A DNA stretch of 64,000 bases from Sandaracinobacteroides hominis (GCF_016464365.1 NZ_JADCUC010000001.1:620001-684000); one strand, 5' to 3'; shown: positions 47,158-58,520, numbered from the stretch's first letter. Made by a program: numbers and translations. Notes: generated by a model not told the origin, from the sequence alone.

Positions 47158-49188
47158 TCAGGCAAGACCCAGGCCGTTGACGGCCAGATCGATGAGCTTG
47201 ATGCCGATGAATGGCGCGATCAGGCCGCCCAGCCCGTAAACCGCCAGATTGCGGCCCAGCAGAGCCCCCGCGCCCATCGGCCGATAGCGAACGCCCTTCA
47301 GCGCCAGCGGCACCAGACAGGGGATGATCAGCGCGTTGAAGATGATCGCCGAGAGGATCGCGCTTTCCGGCGTCGCGAGGCCCATGACATTCAGGACCCC
47401 GAGACCGGGATAGAGCACCACGAACATCGCCGGGATGATGGCGAAATATTTGGCGACGTCGTTCGCGACCGAGAAGGTGGTAAGCGCGCCGCGGGTCATC
47501 AGCAGCTGCTTGCCCAGGCCAACCACCTCGATCAGCTTGGTGGGGTCGCTGTCGAGATCGACCATGTTGCCGGCCTCGCGCGCAGCCTGGGTGCCGGTGT
47601 TCATGGCGACGCCGACATCGGCCTGCGCGAGCGCCGGGGCGTCGTTGGTGCCGTCGCCGCACATGGCGACGAGGCGGCCGCCCTGCTGTTCCTTGCGGAT
47701 CAGCTCCAGCTTGTCCTCCGGGGTGGCCTGGGCGAGGAAATCGTCGACGCCGGCTTCGGCAGCGATGGAGGCCGCCGTCAGCGGGTTGTCGCCGGTGATC
47801 ATCACCGTGCGGATGCCCATCTGCCTGAGTTCGCCGAAACGCTCGCGGATGCCGGCCTTGACGATGTCCTTCAGGAAGATGGCGCCCAGCATGCGGCCGT
47901 CCCGGGCCACCGCAAGCGGGGTGCCGCCGGCGCGGGCGATCTCGTCTGTGATGCGGGTCAGTTCGGTGGCGGCTGCCGTCTTCTCGGCGCCGGGATTGGC
48001 GCGGAGCACGGAATCGACCGCGCCCTTCTGGATAACCGATCCGCCTGCCTTCACACCGGATATCCGTGTTTGCGCGGTAAAGGGGATTATCTCTGCTCCG
48101 TCCGGGAGGGCGGTTGCTGTCTGGCCGAACTTTTCCCGTGCGAGCACGACGATCGAGCGGCCCTCGGGCGTTTCATCGGCAAGGCTTGCCAGCAGTGCGG
48201 CATCGACAAGCTCTGCCTGCGTCGCCCCGCCGACCGGACGAAACTCCGTCGCCTGCCGATCACCCACGGTGATGGTGCCGGTCTTGTCCAGCAGCAATAC
48301 ATCGACATCGCCCGCTGCCTCCACCGCGCGGCCGGATTTCGCCAGCACGTTGAAGCGCACCAGCCGGTCCATGCCGGCGATGCCGATGGCGGAAAGCAGC
48401 GCGGCGATGGTGGTGGGAATGAGGGTGATCAGCAGCGCGGCGAGAATCGCCACCGGGATGCTGCCGCCGGCATAGCTGGCAAAGGCCGGGATGGTGCCGA
48501 CCGCAATCAGGAAGATGATCGTCAGCCCGACCAGCAGCAGGGTCAGCGCGATTTCGTTGGGGGTCTTGCGACGCTCGGCACCTTCCACCAGCGCGATCAT
48601 CCGGTCCAGGAAGCCCTGCCCCGGATTGACGGTGACGCGGACGCGGATCTCGTCGGAGATGACGCGTGTGCCGGCCGTCACGGCCGAGCGGTCGCCGCCA
48701 GCCTCGCGGATAACGGGCGCGCTCTCCCCGGTGATGGCGGCCTCGTTGACGGAGGCGACGCCGGAGACCACCTCGCCGTCTACGGGGATCAGGTCGCCGG
48801 TTTCCACCAGCACGATGTCGCCCATCTTCAGCGCGCTGGCCGGGACATTTTCGTGCACGCGGCCGTCGCCCTTCAGGCGCTTGGCGGTGAGATCGGCCTT
48901 GGTGGCGCGCAGCGACGCCGCCTGCGCCTTGCCGCGCCCTTCGGCCAGGGCCTCGGCGAAGGTGCCGAACAGCACCGTCAGCCACAGCCAGACGACGAGT
49001 TGCAGCTTGAAGCCGAGGGCCAGGCCATCCTGCCCCACCACCAGCAGGACGGTGAGGAGTAGCGCGACGACGGCGGTCACGAACAGGACCGGGTTGCGGA
49101 TCAGTTCGCGCGGGCTGAGCTTGCGAAAGGCGTCGCGGATCGCCGGAACGATCAGGTCGGCCGTAAACAGGGATGGGGATCGAGCCAT
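47158..49188 (-). CDS. kdpB: Potassium-transporting P-type ATPase subunit B
   Basis: The 676-residue catalytic subunit has the phosphorylated Asp in [12 protein letters not shown], the TGES actuator motif in [22 protein letters not shown], and the hinge motif [16 protein letters not shown]. It hydrolyses ATP to drive potassium through KdpA. The ATG giving [12 protein letters not shown] is chosen; longer upstream frames run into kdpA. It starts 11 bp after kdpA. Confidence 0.98.
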   Translation of the reverse strand: MARSPSLFTADLIVPAIRDAFRKLSPRELIRNPVLFVTAVVALLLTVLLVVGQDGLALGFKLQLVVWLWLTVLFGTFAEALAEGRGKAQAASLRATKADLTAKRLKGDGRVHENVPASALKMGDIVLVETGDLIPVDGEVVSGVASVNEAAITGESAPVIREAGGDRSAVTAGTRVISDEIRVRVTVNPGQGFLDRMIALVEGAERRKTPNEIALTLLLVGLTIIFLIAVGTIPAFASYAGGSIPVAILAALLITLIPTTIAALLSAIGIAGMDRLVRFNVLAKSGRAVEAAGDVDVLLLDKTGTITVGDRQATEFRPVGGATQAELVDAALLASLADETPEGRSIVVLAREKFGQTATALPDGAEIIPFTAQTRISGVKAGGSVIQKGAVDSVLRANPGAEKTAAATELTRITDEIARAGGTPLAVARDGRMLGAIFLKDIVKAGIRERFGELRQMGIRTVMITGDNPLTAASIAAEAGVDDFLAQATPEDKLELIRKEQQGGRLVAMCGDGTNDAPALAQADVGVAMNTGTQAAREAGNMVDLDSDPTKLIEVVGLGKQLLMTRGALTTFSVANDVAKYFAIIPAMFVVLYPGLGVLNVMGLATPESAILSAIIFNALIIPCLVPLALKGVRYRPMGAGALLGRNLAVYGLGGLIAPFIGIKLIDLAVNGLGLA

Positions 49189-49199
49189 TTCGAAAATCC

Positions 49200-50903
49200 T
49201 CAGAAGAGCTGGCCGCGGACCATCGCGATGTGATCGGCGACTGGCCCCAGCGCGAGGCTGGGCAGGAAAGTGAGGCCGCCGACGATCAGGATGATGCCGA
49301 CGAGCAGGCCGGTCCACAGCGGTCCCGTGGTGGGGAAGCTGCCGGCAGTCTCCGGCGTGTAGCGCTTGGCTGCGAGGCCACCGGCTATTGCCAGCATCGG
49401 TATGATGACGAAGAAGCGACCGATCCACATCGCGACACCCAGCAGCCCGTTGTAGAAGGGCGTGTTGGCGCTGAGCCCGGCGAAGGCGGAGCCGTTGTTG
49501 GCGACGGCGCTGGTGAAGGCGTAGAGAATTTCCGAGAAGCCGTGCGGGCCCTTGTTGAGAGGGCCGGCGAGGCCTGCGGGGGTGACCGAGGCAATCGCGC
49601 TGAGGCCAAGGATCATCAGCGGCAGCACGGCAATCGCCAGCACCGCCAGCTTTACCTCGCGCGCCTCGATCTTCTTGCCGACATATTCCGGCGTCCGGCC
49701 GACCATCAGCCCGGCAACGAAGATCGCGAGGATGGCGAACAGCAGGAAGCCGTAGATGCCGGCCCCTACCCCGCCGATGACGACTTCGCCGAGCTGCATG
49801 TTGAACAGCGGGATGAGGCCGCCGAGCGCGGTGAAGCTGTCGTGCATGGCGTTCACCGCTCCGCACGAGGCAGCCGTGGTGATGACGGCAAACAGGGACG
49901 AGGCAGCGATGCCGAAGCGCACCTCCTTGCCCTCCATGTTGCCGCCCATCACGCCGAGGCTATGGAAAATCGGATTGCCGGCAGCCTCCGCCCAATAGGC
50001 GAGCGTTACGCCCGCGAGGAATAGCACCATCATCGCCGCCAGGATCGCCCAGCCCTGCCGCGGATTGCCCACAGCCTTGCCGAAGGCGAAGGTAAGGCCG
50101 GCGCCGATGGCAAAGATCGACAGCATCTGCACCAGGTTGGTGAGCGCCGTGGGATTTTCGAACGGGTGAGACGAGTTCACGTTGAAGAAGCCGCCGCCAT
50201 TGGTGCCGAGCATCTTGATCGCCTCCTGCGAGGCGACCGGGCCCAGCGCCAGCGTCTGCTTCGCGCCTTCGAGCGTGGTGATGTCGACGGAGCCGGCCAG
50301 AGTCTGCGGGACGCCGCTGGCGATGTAGAACAGCGCCAGCAGAACGCACAGAGGCAGCAACAGATACAGAGTGACGCGGGTGCAATCGGCCCAGAAATTG
50401 CCGATGGTAGCGGCGCTTCTGCGGGCAAAGCCGCGGAACAGGGCGAATGCCAGCGCGATGCCGGTGGCGGCAGAGAGGAAGTTGTGGATCGTCAGCCCGA
50501 GCATCTGGCTGAGGTTCGACATCGTCGATTCCCCGCCATAGCTCTGCCAGTTGGTGTTGGTGGTGAAGCTGATCGCGGTGTTGAAGGCGAGATCCTGGCC
50601 AAGGCCAGCGTAACCGAGCGGGTTCAGCGGCAAGAGCCCTTGCAGGCGCAGCACGAGATAGGTGAACAGCAGCGCCGCGAAGTTGAACACCAGCATGTGC
50701 AGGGCATAGCGGCGCCAGCCCTGCTCTTCGGTGGGGTCTATGCCGGAGAGACGATAGAAGCCGGCCTCCACCGGGCCGAGCAGGCGGTGCAGCGGCGTGC
50801 GGCGGCCTTCGTATAGCGCATGGAGCCAGAGCCCCATCGGCTTTGCGAGCGCCAGCACGAGGCCGGTGAAGACTGCGATCAGCAGCCAACCCTGGAATGT
50901 CAT
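49200..50903 (-). CDS. kdpA: Potassium-transporting ATPase subunit A
   Basis: The 567-residue membrane subunit has ten predicted helices and the four selectivity loops: [38 protein letters not shown] and [18 protein letters not shown]. It forms the potassium-binding channel part of KdpFABC. Standard length. Precedes kdpB and follows kdpF by 13 bp. Confidence 0.98.
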   Translation of the reverse strand: MTFQGWLLIAVFTGLVLALAKPMGLWLHALYEGRRTPLHRLLGPVEAGFYRLSGIDPTEEQGWRRYALHMLVFNFAALLFTYLVLRLQGLLPLNPLGYAGLGQDLAFNTAISFTTNTNWQSYGGESTMSNLSQMLGLTIHNFLSAATGIALAFALFRGFARRSAATIGNFWADCTRVTLYLLLPLCVLLALFYIASGVPQTLAGSVDITTLEGAKQTLALGPVASQEAIKMLGTNGGGFFNVNSSHPFENPTALTNLVQMLSIFAIGAGLTFAFGKAVGNPRQGWAILAAMMVLFLAGVTLAYWAEAAGNPIFHSLGVMGGNMEGKEVRFGIAASSLFAVITTAASCGAVNAMHDSFTALGGLIPLFNMQLGEVVIGGVGAGIYGFLLFAILAIFVAGLMVGRTPEYVGKKIEAREVKLAVLAIAVLPLMILGLSAIASVTPAGLAGPLNKGPHGFSEILYAFTSAVANNGSAFAGLSANTPFYNGLLGVAMWIGRFFVIIPMLAIAGGLAAKRYTPETAGSFPTTGPLWTGLLVGIILIVGGLTFLPSLALGPVADHIAMVRGQLF

Positions 50904-50916
50904 GGACGCGCTCCCT

Positions 50917-51006
50917 TCAGAAGCGCTCGGGCCGTGCGAGCACGGCGACGAGATAGATTAGAAGTCCGGCGGCAGTGAGGCCGGCTAGCCAAAGGTCTGT
51001 GGTCAT
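50917..51006 (-). CDS. kdpF: Potassium-transporting ATPase subunit F
   Basis: A 29-codon frame begins [14 protein letters not shown], has one hydrophobic helix, and ends ARPERF, the typical KdpF tail. KdpF is a small lipid-like subunit that stabilises KdpABC. Exact KdpF length and place before kdpA make this safe despite its size. The ATG follows the stop of another 27-codon frame by 1 bp, which suggests translational coupling. Confidence 0.9.
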   Translation of the reverse strand: MTTDLWLAGLTAAGLLIYLVAVLARPERF

Positions 51007-51007
51007 C

Positions 51008-51091
51008 TCAGGCGCGGTCGCAAAGCGCGACATAGATGACGCTGGCCACGAGAAGCGCGGCAAGCAGACCAATCCAGATCAGGTCCTGCAT
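51008..51091 (-). CDS. 27-residue single-span membrane peptide upstream of kdpF
   Basis: The frame begins MQDLIWIGLLAALL, is almost wholly hydrophobic to residue 23, and ends YVALCDRA. GGGAG lies 8 nt before the ATG, a better ribosome-binding site than kdpF has. It stands just ahead of kdpF, in the same direction, with 1 bp between. It resembles KdpF in size and shape but lacks the ARPERF tail. It could be a second small Kdp subunit, a leader peptide coupling kdpF translation, or a regulator of KdpD. Function is not known to me. Confidence 0.7.
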   Translation of the reverse strand: MQDLIWIGLLAALLVASVIYVALCDRA

Positions 51092-51336
51092 GTAGAATGC
51101 TCCCGCAGAACGCCCGCCGCAGGAGGCGGCACAGGTCGTCTGCAGTTGCTTCACTAGGCTGGCGCAGCGTTTGAATTCGAGACGCGGGAACAGGCGGGCG
51201 CATAGTATTTGCGTATGATTTCACGAAATGCCGTGGAGAGGGGAGCCGCATCGCGCCTTGTGTATTCTCCCTCTCTGTCGCTGCTTGCCGGCCGTTGGCA
51301 GGTCGATCTGCCCAGGTGCAGCGCGGTCTGTTCACA

Positions 51337-51352
51337 GCCTGTCTGGACAGGC
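51337..51352. repeat. Perfect inverted repeat GCCTGTC-TG-GACAGGC
   Basis: Seven-bp arms with a 2-bp centre, 70 bp before the COG0523 start codon. The tight symmetry fits a dimeric repressor better than an RNA hairpin. Confidence 0.5.
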
Positions 51353-51374
51353 GTAGACAAGGGGGTTAGGCGGT

Positions 51375-51386
51375 ATGTTATATCAT
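51375..51386. promoter_or_regulatory. Candidate Zur box upstream of the COG0523 gene
   Basis: ATGTTATATCAT is a near-palindrome (5 of 6 pairs) matching the ATGTTATA half-site of proteobacterial Zur boxes. It lies 35 bp before the start codon. A similar site lies in the divergent promoter at 58.5 kb. Confidence 0.55.
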
Positions 51387-51421
51387 CACTCACAATCATG
51401 CTTGCAGACGCAGGAGCGCAT

Positions 51422-52641
<1,220 letters not shown>

Positions 52642-52645
<4 letters not shown>

Positions 52646-53418
52646 CCTGCCGGGGGCGCCAGGACAAAGCGGCCGAGATCTGCGGAGAAGCGAACGCCTT
52701 CCGTGTCGAAGGCGCGCCCGATATGCCCCTGGACGATGAGGTCCTGCGACGTCCCCGCCGTCACGGCGCCGGCACCGTCCAGCAGCCAGACTTCATCCGC
52801 CAGCTGCAGCGACAGGTCGAGATCGTGGCTGGAAAGCAGCACGATATTGCCAGTGGCATGGGCATGCCGGCGAAGCAGGCTCATCACCTCGACGCGCCCG
52901 GGAAGATCGAGGAAGGCGGTGATTTCATCGAGGATCATCAGCCTTGGCGCCTGCGCCATCGCACGGGCGATCATCACCCGCTGGCGCTCTCCGTCGGACA
53001 GCGCGTCGAACAGGCGGGCTGCAAAAGCGGTGCTGCCTGTCTGCTGCAGCACGGAGGCGATGATTGCCCTGTCGTCCGCGGAAAGCCGACCCTGCCAGTT
53101 GGTGAAGGGCTGCCGTCCCATCGCGACCACATCATCGACGGTCATGCCCGGGCTGTTCAGCCTTTCCGTCAACACAACCGCGATGCGGCGGGCGCGGCTG
53201 TGCGGGCGCATGGCCGCAATATCGTCGCCGTCCAGCAGCGCACGTCCGGCCGTCGCCGTCTGCAGGCCGGCCAGCGTTCGCATCAGGGTGGATTTCCCTG
53301 CCCCGTTGCGGCCCAGAACACAGATGAAGCGCCCCGGTTCGACAGTCATCGACAGGTTGCCCAGGACGACACCGCGCGGCGGCCCGTAGCCGACGGCCAG
53401 ATCCTTCAGCTGCAGCAT
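52642..53418 (-). CDS. ABC transporter ATP-binding protein (FecE/BtuD type)
   Basis: The 258-residue ATPase has Walker [19 protein letters not shown], the signature [14 protein letters not shown], Walker [15 protein letters not shown] (with Ile for the usual Pro) and the switch SSHDLDLS. It pairs with the FecCD-type permease, whose stop overlaps its start (TGATG). It powers uptake of a metal complex from the periplasm. Confidence 0.92.
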
Positions 53419-54452
53419 CAGTGCTGCCCCCGCATCGTGCGCGAGAACAGCAGCAGGGCGATCACCACGGGCGCGCCGACGAGCGCCAGCACGGCGTTCA
53501 GGTGGAGGAAATGCTGTTCCCACGGGGCGTGGACGACAAGATCGGCCGCGAGCGCGAGCAACGCCCCGGAAAGGGCGGCAAGCGGCAACAGCGGCAGTAT
53601 CCGGGCGGTGCCGGCCACGGCCCGCGCAAAGTGCGGGACGATCAGGCCGACGAAGGTAACCGGGCCGCAGAACGCCGTGACCGGGGCCACCAGCAACACG
53701 ACCGCCGCCAGTGTCAGTCGCCGCAAACGGCTTACATCGGTGCCAAGGCTGCGGGCATAGGTTTCCCCCAACAGAAGCGCGGTCAGCGCCTTCGCATTGA
53801 ACAGCGCGAGAAGCGCGCCCAGCAGCACCGGAGCGGCCAGCACCGGCATGTCTGCCAGCTGTACATTGGCAAACGTGCCGTCGTTCCAGCCCGAGAACAC
53901 CCGGCCGCCGACGCGGTTGGCGAAATGCAGCACGATGCTGACGATGCCCTGCACGGTGAAGCCCAGCATCAGCCCGACGACGAGCAGGGTCACGGTGCTG
54001 ACGCGCCGGGCCACCATCATCATCAGCAGGGCGAAAACCGCGACGCCCAGCATCGCGCCCAGGGTTGTCGACGGGCCTTCGAACGCCTGCAGGAAGGAAA
54101 TCGCCTGCGGGCCCGCAAAGGCCGCGGCGGTGACCACCAGGGCAACGCCGAGCTGGCCCCCGGCGGTCAGCCCCAGAGACCAGGCGTCTGCCATCGGGTT
54201 GCGGAAAAGCGCCTGCATCAGCACGCCGCCGATCCCCAGCGCGCCCCCGGCGATGATTGCGGTGAGCACCCTCGGCAGGCGGATATCGCGGACGATATGA
54301 CCGTTGAGGCTGTCTCCGCCGCCCGCCAGCGCCTGCACGACATCGGCTGCGGGGACGCTGATCATGCCCCAGCCCAACGCGAATATGGCGCAGGCAAGCA
54401 CGGCTGCCCCAAGGCCGGCAGAGCCGGCCGCGGTCCGCGCAAACACCGTCAT
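53418..54452 (-). CDS. FecCD-family ABC permease
   Basis: This 344-residue inner-membrane protein has about ten helices and the BtuCD/FecCD blocks RLPRVLTAIIAGGALGIGG, LFRNPMADAWSLG, SWNDGTF-like loop GWNDGTFANV, and FVGLIVPHFAR. It imports metal chelates such as iron-siderophores, heme or cobalamin. Neighbouring zinc-linked genes suggest a zinc chelate here. Overlaps the ATPase gene and the binding-protein gene. Confidence 0.93.
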   Translation of the reverse strand: MTVFARTAAGSAGLGAAVLACAIFALGWGMISVPAADVVQALAGGGDSLNGHIVRDIRLPRVLTAIIAGGALGIGGVLMQALFRNPMADAWSLGLTAGGQLGVALVVTAAAFAGPQAISFLQAFEGPSTTLGAMLGVAVFALLMMMVARRVSTVTLLVVGLMLGFTVQGIVSIVLHFANRVGGRVFSGWNDGTFANVQLADMPVLAAPVLLGALLALFNAKALTALLLGETYARSLGTDVSRLRRLTLAAVVLLVAPVTAFCGPVTFVGLIVPHFARAVAGTARILPLLPLAALSGALLALAADLVVHAPWEQHFLHLNAVLALVGAPVVIALLLFSRTMRGQH

Positions 54453-55634
54453 CTGGCGGCCTTCTCGTCTGGCCGGATATAGCGGAAGGGTTGATCCCGC
54501 AGCGCCGGATGCAGCATCCGCACGATGTCCCCCAGCAGCAGGTCCGGGCGGATCACAGCCATCTCATAATAGTCGAAGGCGTCGGCATCGGCCTTCTGCA
54601 TCCCGTCGGAGGCGAACAGGCAGCCCTCGCGATAGGCGCGGAACTGGCTGAGCGTGGCGACATGGGAGAAGGGCTGGGAGTGGGTGTCTCTGAGGATCCA
54701 GCAATCCGCATCCCGGCCCTTTGCCAGCAGGGCTTCGGTGCTGATCCTGTTGAAACTGTCGCGCCGGGGATCGTCGGGCTCCTCCAGCGGATTATGCCCG
54801 TTGGCGTCGCGGAGGAGCTTTGCGTCTGCGTTGCGCATGGTTGCCGCCCAGCTATCCCCGCCGGCGAACCAGGCCGAGATCACGGAGCGCGTCGGCTGTG
54901 CGCGCGCTGCGGCCTTTAGCCGGTCGACATTGGATTCCACCATGGCCGCAAAGGCGTCTGCCTCTTTTTTCACGTCCGGTGAGCAATCCGACAAGCCGCA
55001 CATAATCCACCCGGCCCATATAGTCCGGCTCGTTGTCCAGAAAGAGCGGAACCACCGGGATGCCAAGTGCCTCGATGCGGGGCTTGGCGCCCACATTCTT
55101 CATGTCGCCCATCGCCATGAGCAAAATGTCGGGCTGCGCCGCGACCAGCGCGTCCAGTTCCGGCGGTGAGTGCCAGCCATAGCCGATCTGCCTGATCTCG
55201 CCCGCGCGGACGCGGGCGCGCAGCGCATCGTCATAGGATTTCACGCCGCCCACCGCGACCAGCCTGTCGGTGATGCCCAGTACCTTGGCGATAGCCTCGT
55301 GCGGGGCGGCGTTGCTGGCGATCCGCATCACGGGCGTGCGGATCAGCGTCGCTCCGGCCAGATCGCCGGTCAGCGGCGGCGGCGTCTGCTCGCGGGGGAC
55401 CAGCACCAGCCGCTGCACCTGCTCCTGCCCGACCGCCTCGCCGCCCCAGCTGACCACCGAAGCCTTCAGGTCGACGATGCGGTAGCCGTCGCGCTCGACC
55501 ACGCGGAAGGTGCGGGCATGCCGCATGGGAATTTCCCGCCCTTCCGCGACGCCGGTTGCCGCCGGCTGCGCGCTTTCGCCGCCGCAGCCCGCCACCAGCA
55601 GCGCCGTTGCCAGCACGGCCAGAAGCGTGCGCAT
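54449..55634 (-). pseudogene. Periplasmic metal-chelate binding lipoprotein with a frameshift
   Basis: The N-terminal part starts with a lipobox signal (LLAVLATALLVAGCGGES) and continues as a TroA/BtuF-like binding protein (TDRLVAVGGVKSYDDAL, AAQPDILLMAMGDMKNVG). Near residue 223 the frame is lost at a run of six A (complement of 54965-54970). The rest (FAAMVESNVDRLK, VISAWFAGGDSWAA, DYYEMAVIRPDLLLGDIV) continues in another frame to a stop that overlaps the permease. Removing one A would restore a protein of about 394 residues. It could be a real mutation, a sequencing error, or slippage at the run. The neighbours are intact, so a living gene is likely. Confidence 0.85.
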
Positions 55635-57805
55635 CAGAACGCGGCTTTTACCGTTGCGCGAAGCTGGCGCGGAGGCCCCGGCGTTGCATAGGTCGGCGTC
55701 GAGACGCCGCCGAAGTAGAAGTAATATTCCTTGTCGAAGAGGTTGGTGACGGACAGGTCCAGCGAGATGCCGCGCCAGCTTTCCGGGGCGATGCGCGCAT
55801 TCAGCGAGACCAGTTCATAGCCGCCGGCAAACAGGCTGTTGTCGGTGGTGACCGCATAATCATCATAGAATTCCAGGGTGCCGCCCGCGCTGAGCCACGA
55901 TGTGATGCGCTGGTCAGCGGAGAGGAAGACGATGTTCGGCGCAACGCCCGTCGGTGTCTTCCCAGACAGATCCTGGCCGCCGGAGAGTATAAGCTCGCCC
56001 CATTTCGGGGCGATATGGCTGTACTGGACGCGCAGGTTCGTCCCCTCCACCGGGCGGATATCCAGCGCGACTTCCACGCCGGTCACATCATAGCGCTGGC
56101 CGAAAGTGATCAGCGTCGGCGGCGCGGACCAATCGTCTTCGGCGGCCGGGTTCGGAATCGAGGTGCGCCGGTTCTTCTGCCAGGTCTGATAGAGCGCGGC
56201 TTCGAAGCGCAGTGTGTCGCCCAGCGCCCTGCCCTTCACGCCAACCTCGACGCTGTCGATCGTGGTCGGTTTCAGTTCCGGGCGATAATATTGCACCGGA
56301 TCATTCTCGAACGCGGGGCCGAAGTTGGAATTGAAGCCCCGCCCATAGGCGGCATAGACCTGCCCGAAGCCGGTTCGCCACGAGAGCGAGGCCTTGGGCG
56401 AAAAGGCTTGTGACTTCAGCCAGGCCTCGCCGCCGGGGCCGACCGAGGGCAACGGCGCAAACTCGGAATGGCGGCGGAAGCTGTCGAACCGCCCGCCAAG
56501 GGTGAGCAGAAGCCGATCGGTGAGGCTGATTTCATCCTGGATGAAGGCGCCGAAAAAGCGGTCGTGAAAGCGTGCGTCCGTCTGCACCTGATCGACCACG
56601 AAGCATGGATGATTGCGGTTCACCACTTCGCCCGTGTTCCAGTCGATCTCGGCCAGGAAGAAGGTGAAGCCGCACTGCGGCGTGAAGCCGTTCTGCCCGG
56701 ACCAGGACGAGAGGGTCCGGTTGACGGTATCTTCGTAGGAGATGCCGCCGATCAGCTTGTGGGCGCCAAGGTCGGCCGAAAGGCTGGCTTCGCCGAACAG
56801 GACGCGCTGGCGCGGATTGCCGCGAAAACCATTGACGCCAAACACGTTGCGGGACGTGTCCAGCCCGTAGGCGTCGTAGAAGTTCAGGAAGTTGTTGCGC
56901 TCGAAGTTGCGATACTGGCCGGTCAGCTTCAGCGTGAACCGTTCGCCGATCCCCTGTTCCAGCGTTGCGGTGCCGATATAGCCTTTCGATTGCTCTCCGG
57001 GTTCGCCGAGCGCCAGAAGCGGCTTGCGCTCCGCCAGCACGCGGCCAGCGGAGTCCAGCGGCACGCCGTTGGGCATTTCGATGTCGCGGTTCAGGTAGCT
57101 GCCGCTCAGGCCCAGACGGGTCTTCTCGCCCAGATCGAAATCGAACTTGGCGTAGAGGCTCCAGTTGCGGCGCTCGCTGTTCTCGCGCCAGCCGCCATCC
57201 TGTTCATAGGCGCCCCCCAAAAGCAGCCCGCCCTTTTCGCCCAGCTTGCGGGACAGGGTGGCAGATCCCCGGTAATAGCCGTCGTTGCCGGCACCGATGC
57301 TGGCGCGGAGGCTGTCCTCAGCGGGGCTGCGGGTTATGTAGTTGACCCCGCCGTATATGGCGCCGCGTCCGTAGAGCGCAGACAATGGGCCTTTCACGAC
57401 TTCAATCCGTTCGACCGCATCGTAGGGGATGTCGGCCAGCAGCGGCTCTTCGAAGGCGCCCACGAACGGTACGCCATCCAGCAGGGCCAGAAAGCCGTCT
57501 GTACCGGTGGAACCGCGAATGGAAACGAACGGGAACACATCCCCGTCCCCTTCGCCGCGCCGGAACGACACCCCTGTCACACCGCGAAACTCGTCCGTTC
57601 CCGTGGTGAAGCCCTGCACCCGAAGCGTGTCCATATCCTGCACCGCGACGGCAGCGGGCACATCTTCCAGTGCGCGTTCACTGCGGGTCGCAGTCACCAC
57701 GATGATGTCGGGATCCTGAAGGTCGGGCGCGGCGGCGATGGCCGGGAGCGTCTGGACAAGGAACAGAGGAGTCGCGACAAAAGACAGGTAATTCAGCAAG
57801 TTCAT
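55634..57805 (-). CDS. TonB-dependent outer-membrane receptor
   Basis: This 723-residue receptor has a signal peptide (YLSFVATPLFLVQTLPAIAA), a TonB box DIIVVTATR, and a plug domain (about 45-165: VSIRGSTGTDGFLALLDGVP, VERIEVVKGPLSALYGRGA). A 22-strand-type barrel follows and ends in KAAF. It imports a large substrate with TonB energy. It overlaps the binding-protein start (TGATG), so the whole import path is one operon. Substrate unknown; metal chelate inferred. Confidence 0.93.
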   Translation of the reverse strand: MNLLNYLSFVATPLFLVQTLPAIAAAPDLQDPDIIVVTATRSERALEDVPAAVAVQDMDTLRVQGFTTGTDEFRGVTGVSFRRGEGDGDVFPFVSIRGSTGTDGFLALLDGVPFVGAFEEPLLADIPYDAVERIEVVKGPLSALYGRGAIYGGVNYITRSPAEDSLRASIGAGNDGYYRGSATLSRKLGEKGGLLLGGAYEQDGGWRENSERRNWSLYAKFDFDLGEKTRLGLSGSYLNRDIEMPNGVPLDSAGRVLAERKPLLALGEPGEQSKGYIGTATLEQGIGERFTLKLTGQYRNFERNNFLNFYDAYGLDTSRNVFGVNGFRGNPRQRVLFGEASLSADLGAHKLIGGISYEDTVNRTLSSWSGQNGFTPQCGFTFFLAEIDWNTGEVVNRNHPCFVVDQVQTDARFHDRFFGAFIQDEISLTDRLLLTLGGRFDSFRRHSEFAPLPSVGPGGEAWLKSQAFSPKASLSWRTGFGQVYAAYGRGFNSNFGPAFENDPVQYYRPELKPTTIDSVEVGVKGRALGDTLRFEAALYQTWQKNRRTSIPNPAAEDDWSAPPTLITFGQRYDVTGVEVALDIRPVEGTNLRVQYSHIAPKWGELILSGGQDLSGKTPTGVAPNIVFLSADQRITSWLSAGGTLEFYDDYAVTTDNSLFAGGYELVSLNARIAPESWRGISLDLSVTNLFDKEYYFYFGGVSTPTYATPGPPRQLRATVKAAF

Positions 57806-57825
57806 TAGGTCGTCCGTATTGCGGG

Positions 57826-58443
57826 TTATTGGGAAACAGGGGTCGTAACGGGGTCTTCCACAGCGTCGATCACCAGCAGCAGGCGCTGCTGCCCCGTGTC
57901 GGCGATCGGCGGAGAGCGGTGGAGGATCGACGGGTTTTCCGCCCAGAGACGCCCCTTGAGCAGGGCGAATGCAAAAGGCTCCAGGCTGTGGATATCCTCA
58001 GGCGCGGGATCGTTGCGCGCGGCCGCGTGGATCCATTGCGTCCCCGGTCCGATATAGGTCGCGAGACCACGCAGCGTGACATAATCGGCATGGAAGAGAC
58101 GGCAGGCATTGTCGTCGATGCACTCAAGCCGCAGCGCCACGCCCGTCGCGCCGCTCACCTCGAGCAGATGCCCTGCAGCTTCCAGCACATGCGCCCTGAG
58201 GGCCGGCATGTCGGGATAGCCTGCCGTGCGCATTGCGTCCGATAGCAAGTCGGCAAGCGCTTGCGCGGGCGCGGCCAGCCGCAGGTTCTCCACGCTGGCG
58301 AGGTCCAGTTCACGCAGCTCTGCCAGCAGCGCCGTCGGGGCCGTTCGATTCCAGATCGCAAGATCGACTGCCGGATGCAGAATGTCGCGCAGCACCTCCG
58401 GGTCGCGCGACTCCCTGTCTGGAGTTTCCCAGCGGTCCTCCAT
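57826..58443 (-). CDS. DUF1826 family protein
   Basis: This 205-residue protein fits DUF1826: ILHPAVDLAIWNRTAP, RLECIDDNACRLFHADYVTLRGLATYIGPGTQW (partial: NACRLFHADYVTLRGLATY) and SLEPFAFALLKGRLW, with several conserved His and Cys. Function unknown, but these genes are often found beside COG0523 GTPases in zinc-regulated loci. No signal peptide. The ATG giving MEDRWETPDRE is chosen; upstream is the divergent promoter with a Zur-like site. It leads the five-gene operon ending in the ABC ATPase. Confidence 0.85.
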   Translation of the reverse strand: MEDRWETPDRESRDPEVLRDILHPAVDLAIWNRTAPTALLAELRELDLASVENLRLAAPAQALADLLSDAMRTAGYPDMPALRAHVLEAAGHLLEVSGATGVALRLECIDDNACRLFHADYVTLRGLATYIGPGTQWIHAAARNDPAPEDIHSLEPFAFALLKGRLWAENPSILHRSPPIADTGQQRLLLVIDAVEDPVTTPVSQ

Positions 58444-58487
58444 GCGCAAACTTGGCGATATCAACTGGCGCAATCCCTTTGGTCTGG

Positions 58488-58511
58488 AATGAGACGTTAT
58501 AACATGGCATT
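58488..58511. promoter_or_regulatory. Candidate Zur box in the divergent promoter
   Basis: The core ACGTTATAACAT (58494-58505) is flanked by AATG and CATT. Together they give a 24-bp imperfect palindrome (9 of 12 pairs), close to known proteobacterial Zur boxes. It sits 44 bp before the DUF1826 gene and 9 bp before the receptor-like gene, so it could repress both. Confidence 0.65.
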
Positions 58512-58520
58512 GCGCAACTA

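Larger units (their letters stand above)
51092..51421. other. 330-bp divergent promoter region between kdp and the COG0523 gene
   Basis: No gene is recognised here. It must hold the kdp promoter (read leftward) and the promoter of the metallochaperone gene (read rightward). It contains a perfect 7-bp inverted repeat at 51337-51352 and a Zur-box-like palindrome at 51375-51386. GCATAGTATTTGCGTATG near 51210 is AT-richer than its surroundings and might bind KdpE, but I cannot support this by a clear match. Confidence 0.5.

Noticed and set aside
51398-51421. Earlier ATG of the COG0523 gene (eight codons upstream)
   Set aside because: The AGGAG at the right distance favours the later ATG at 51422.
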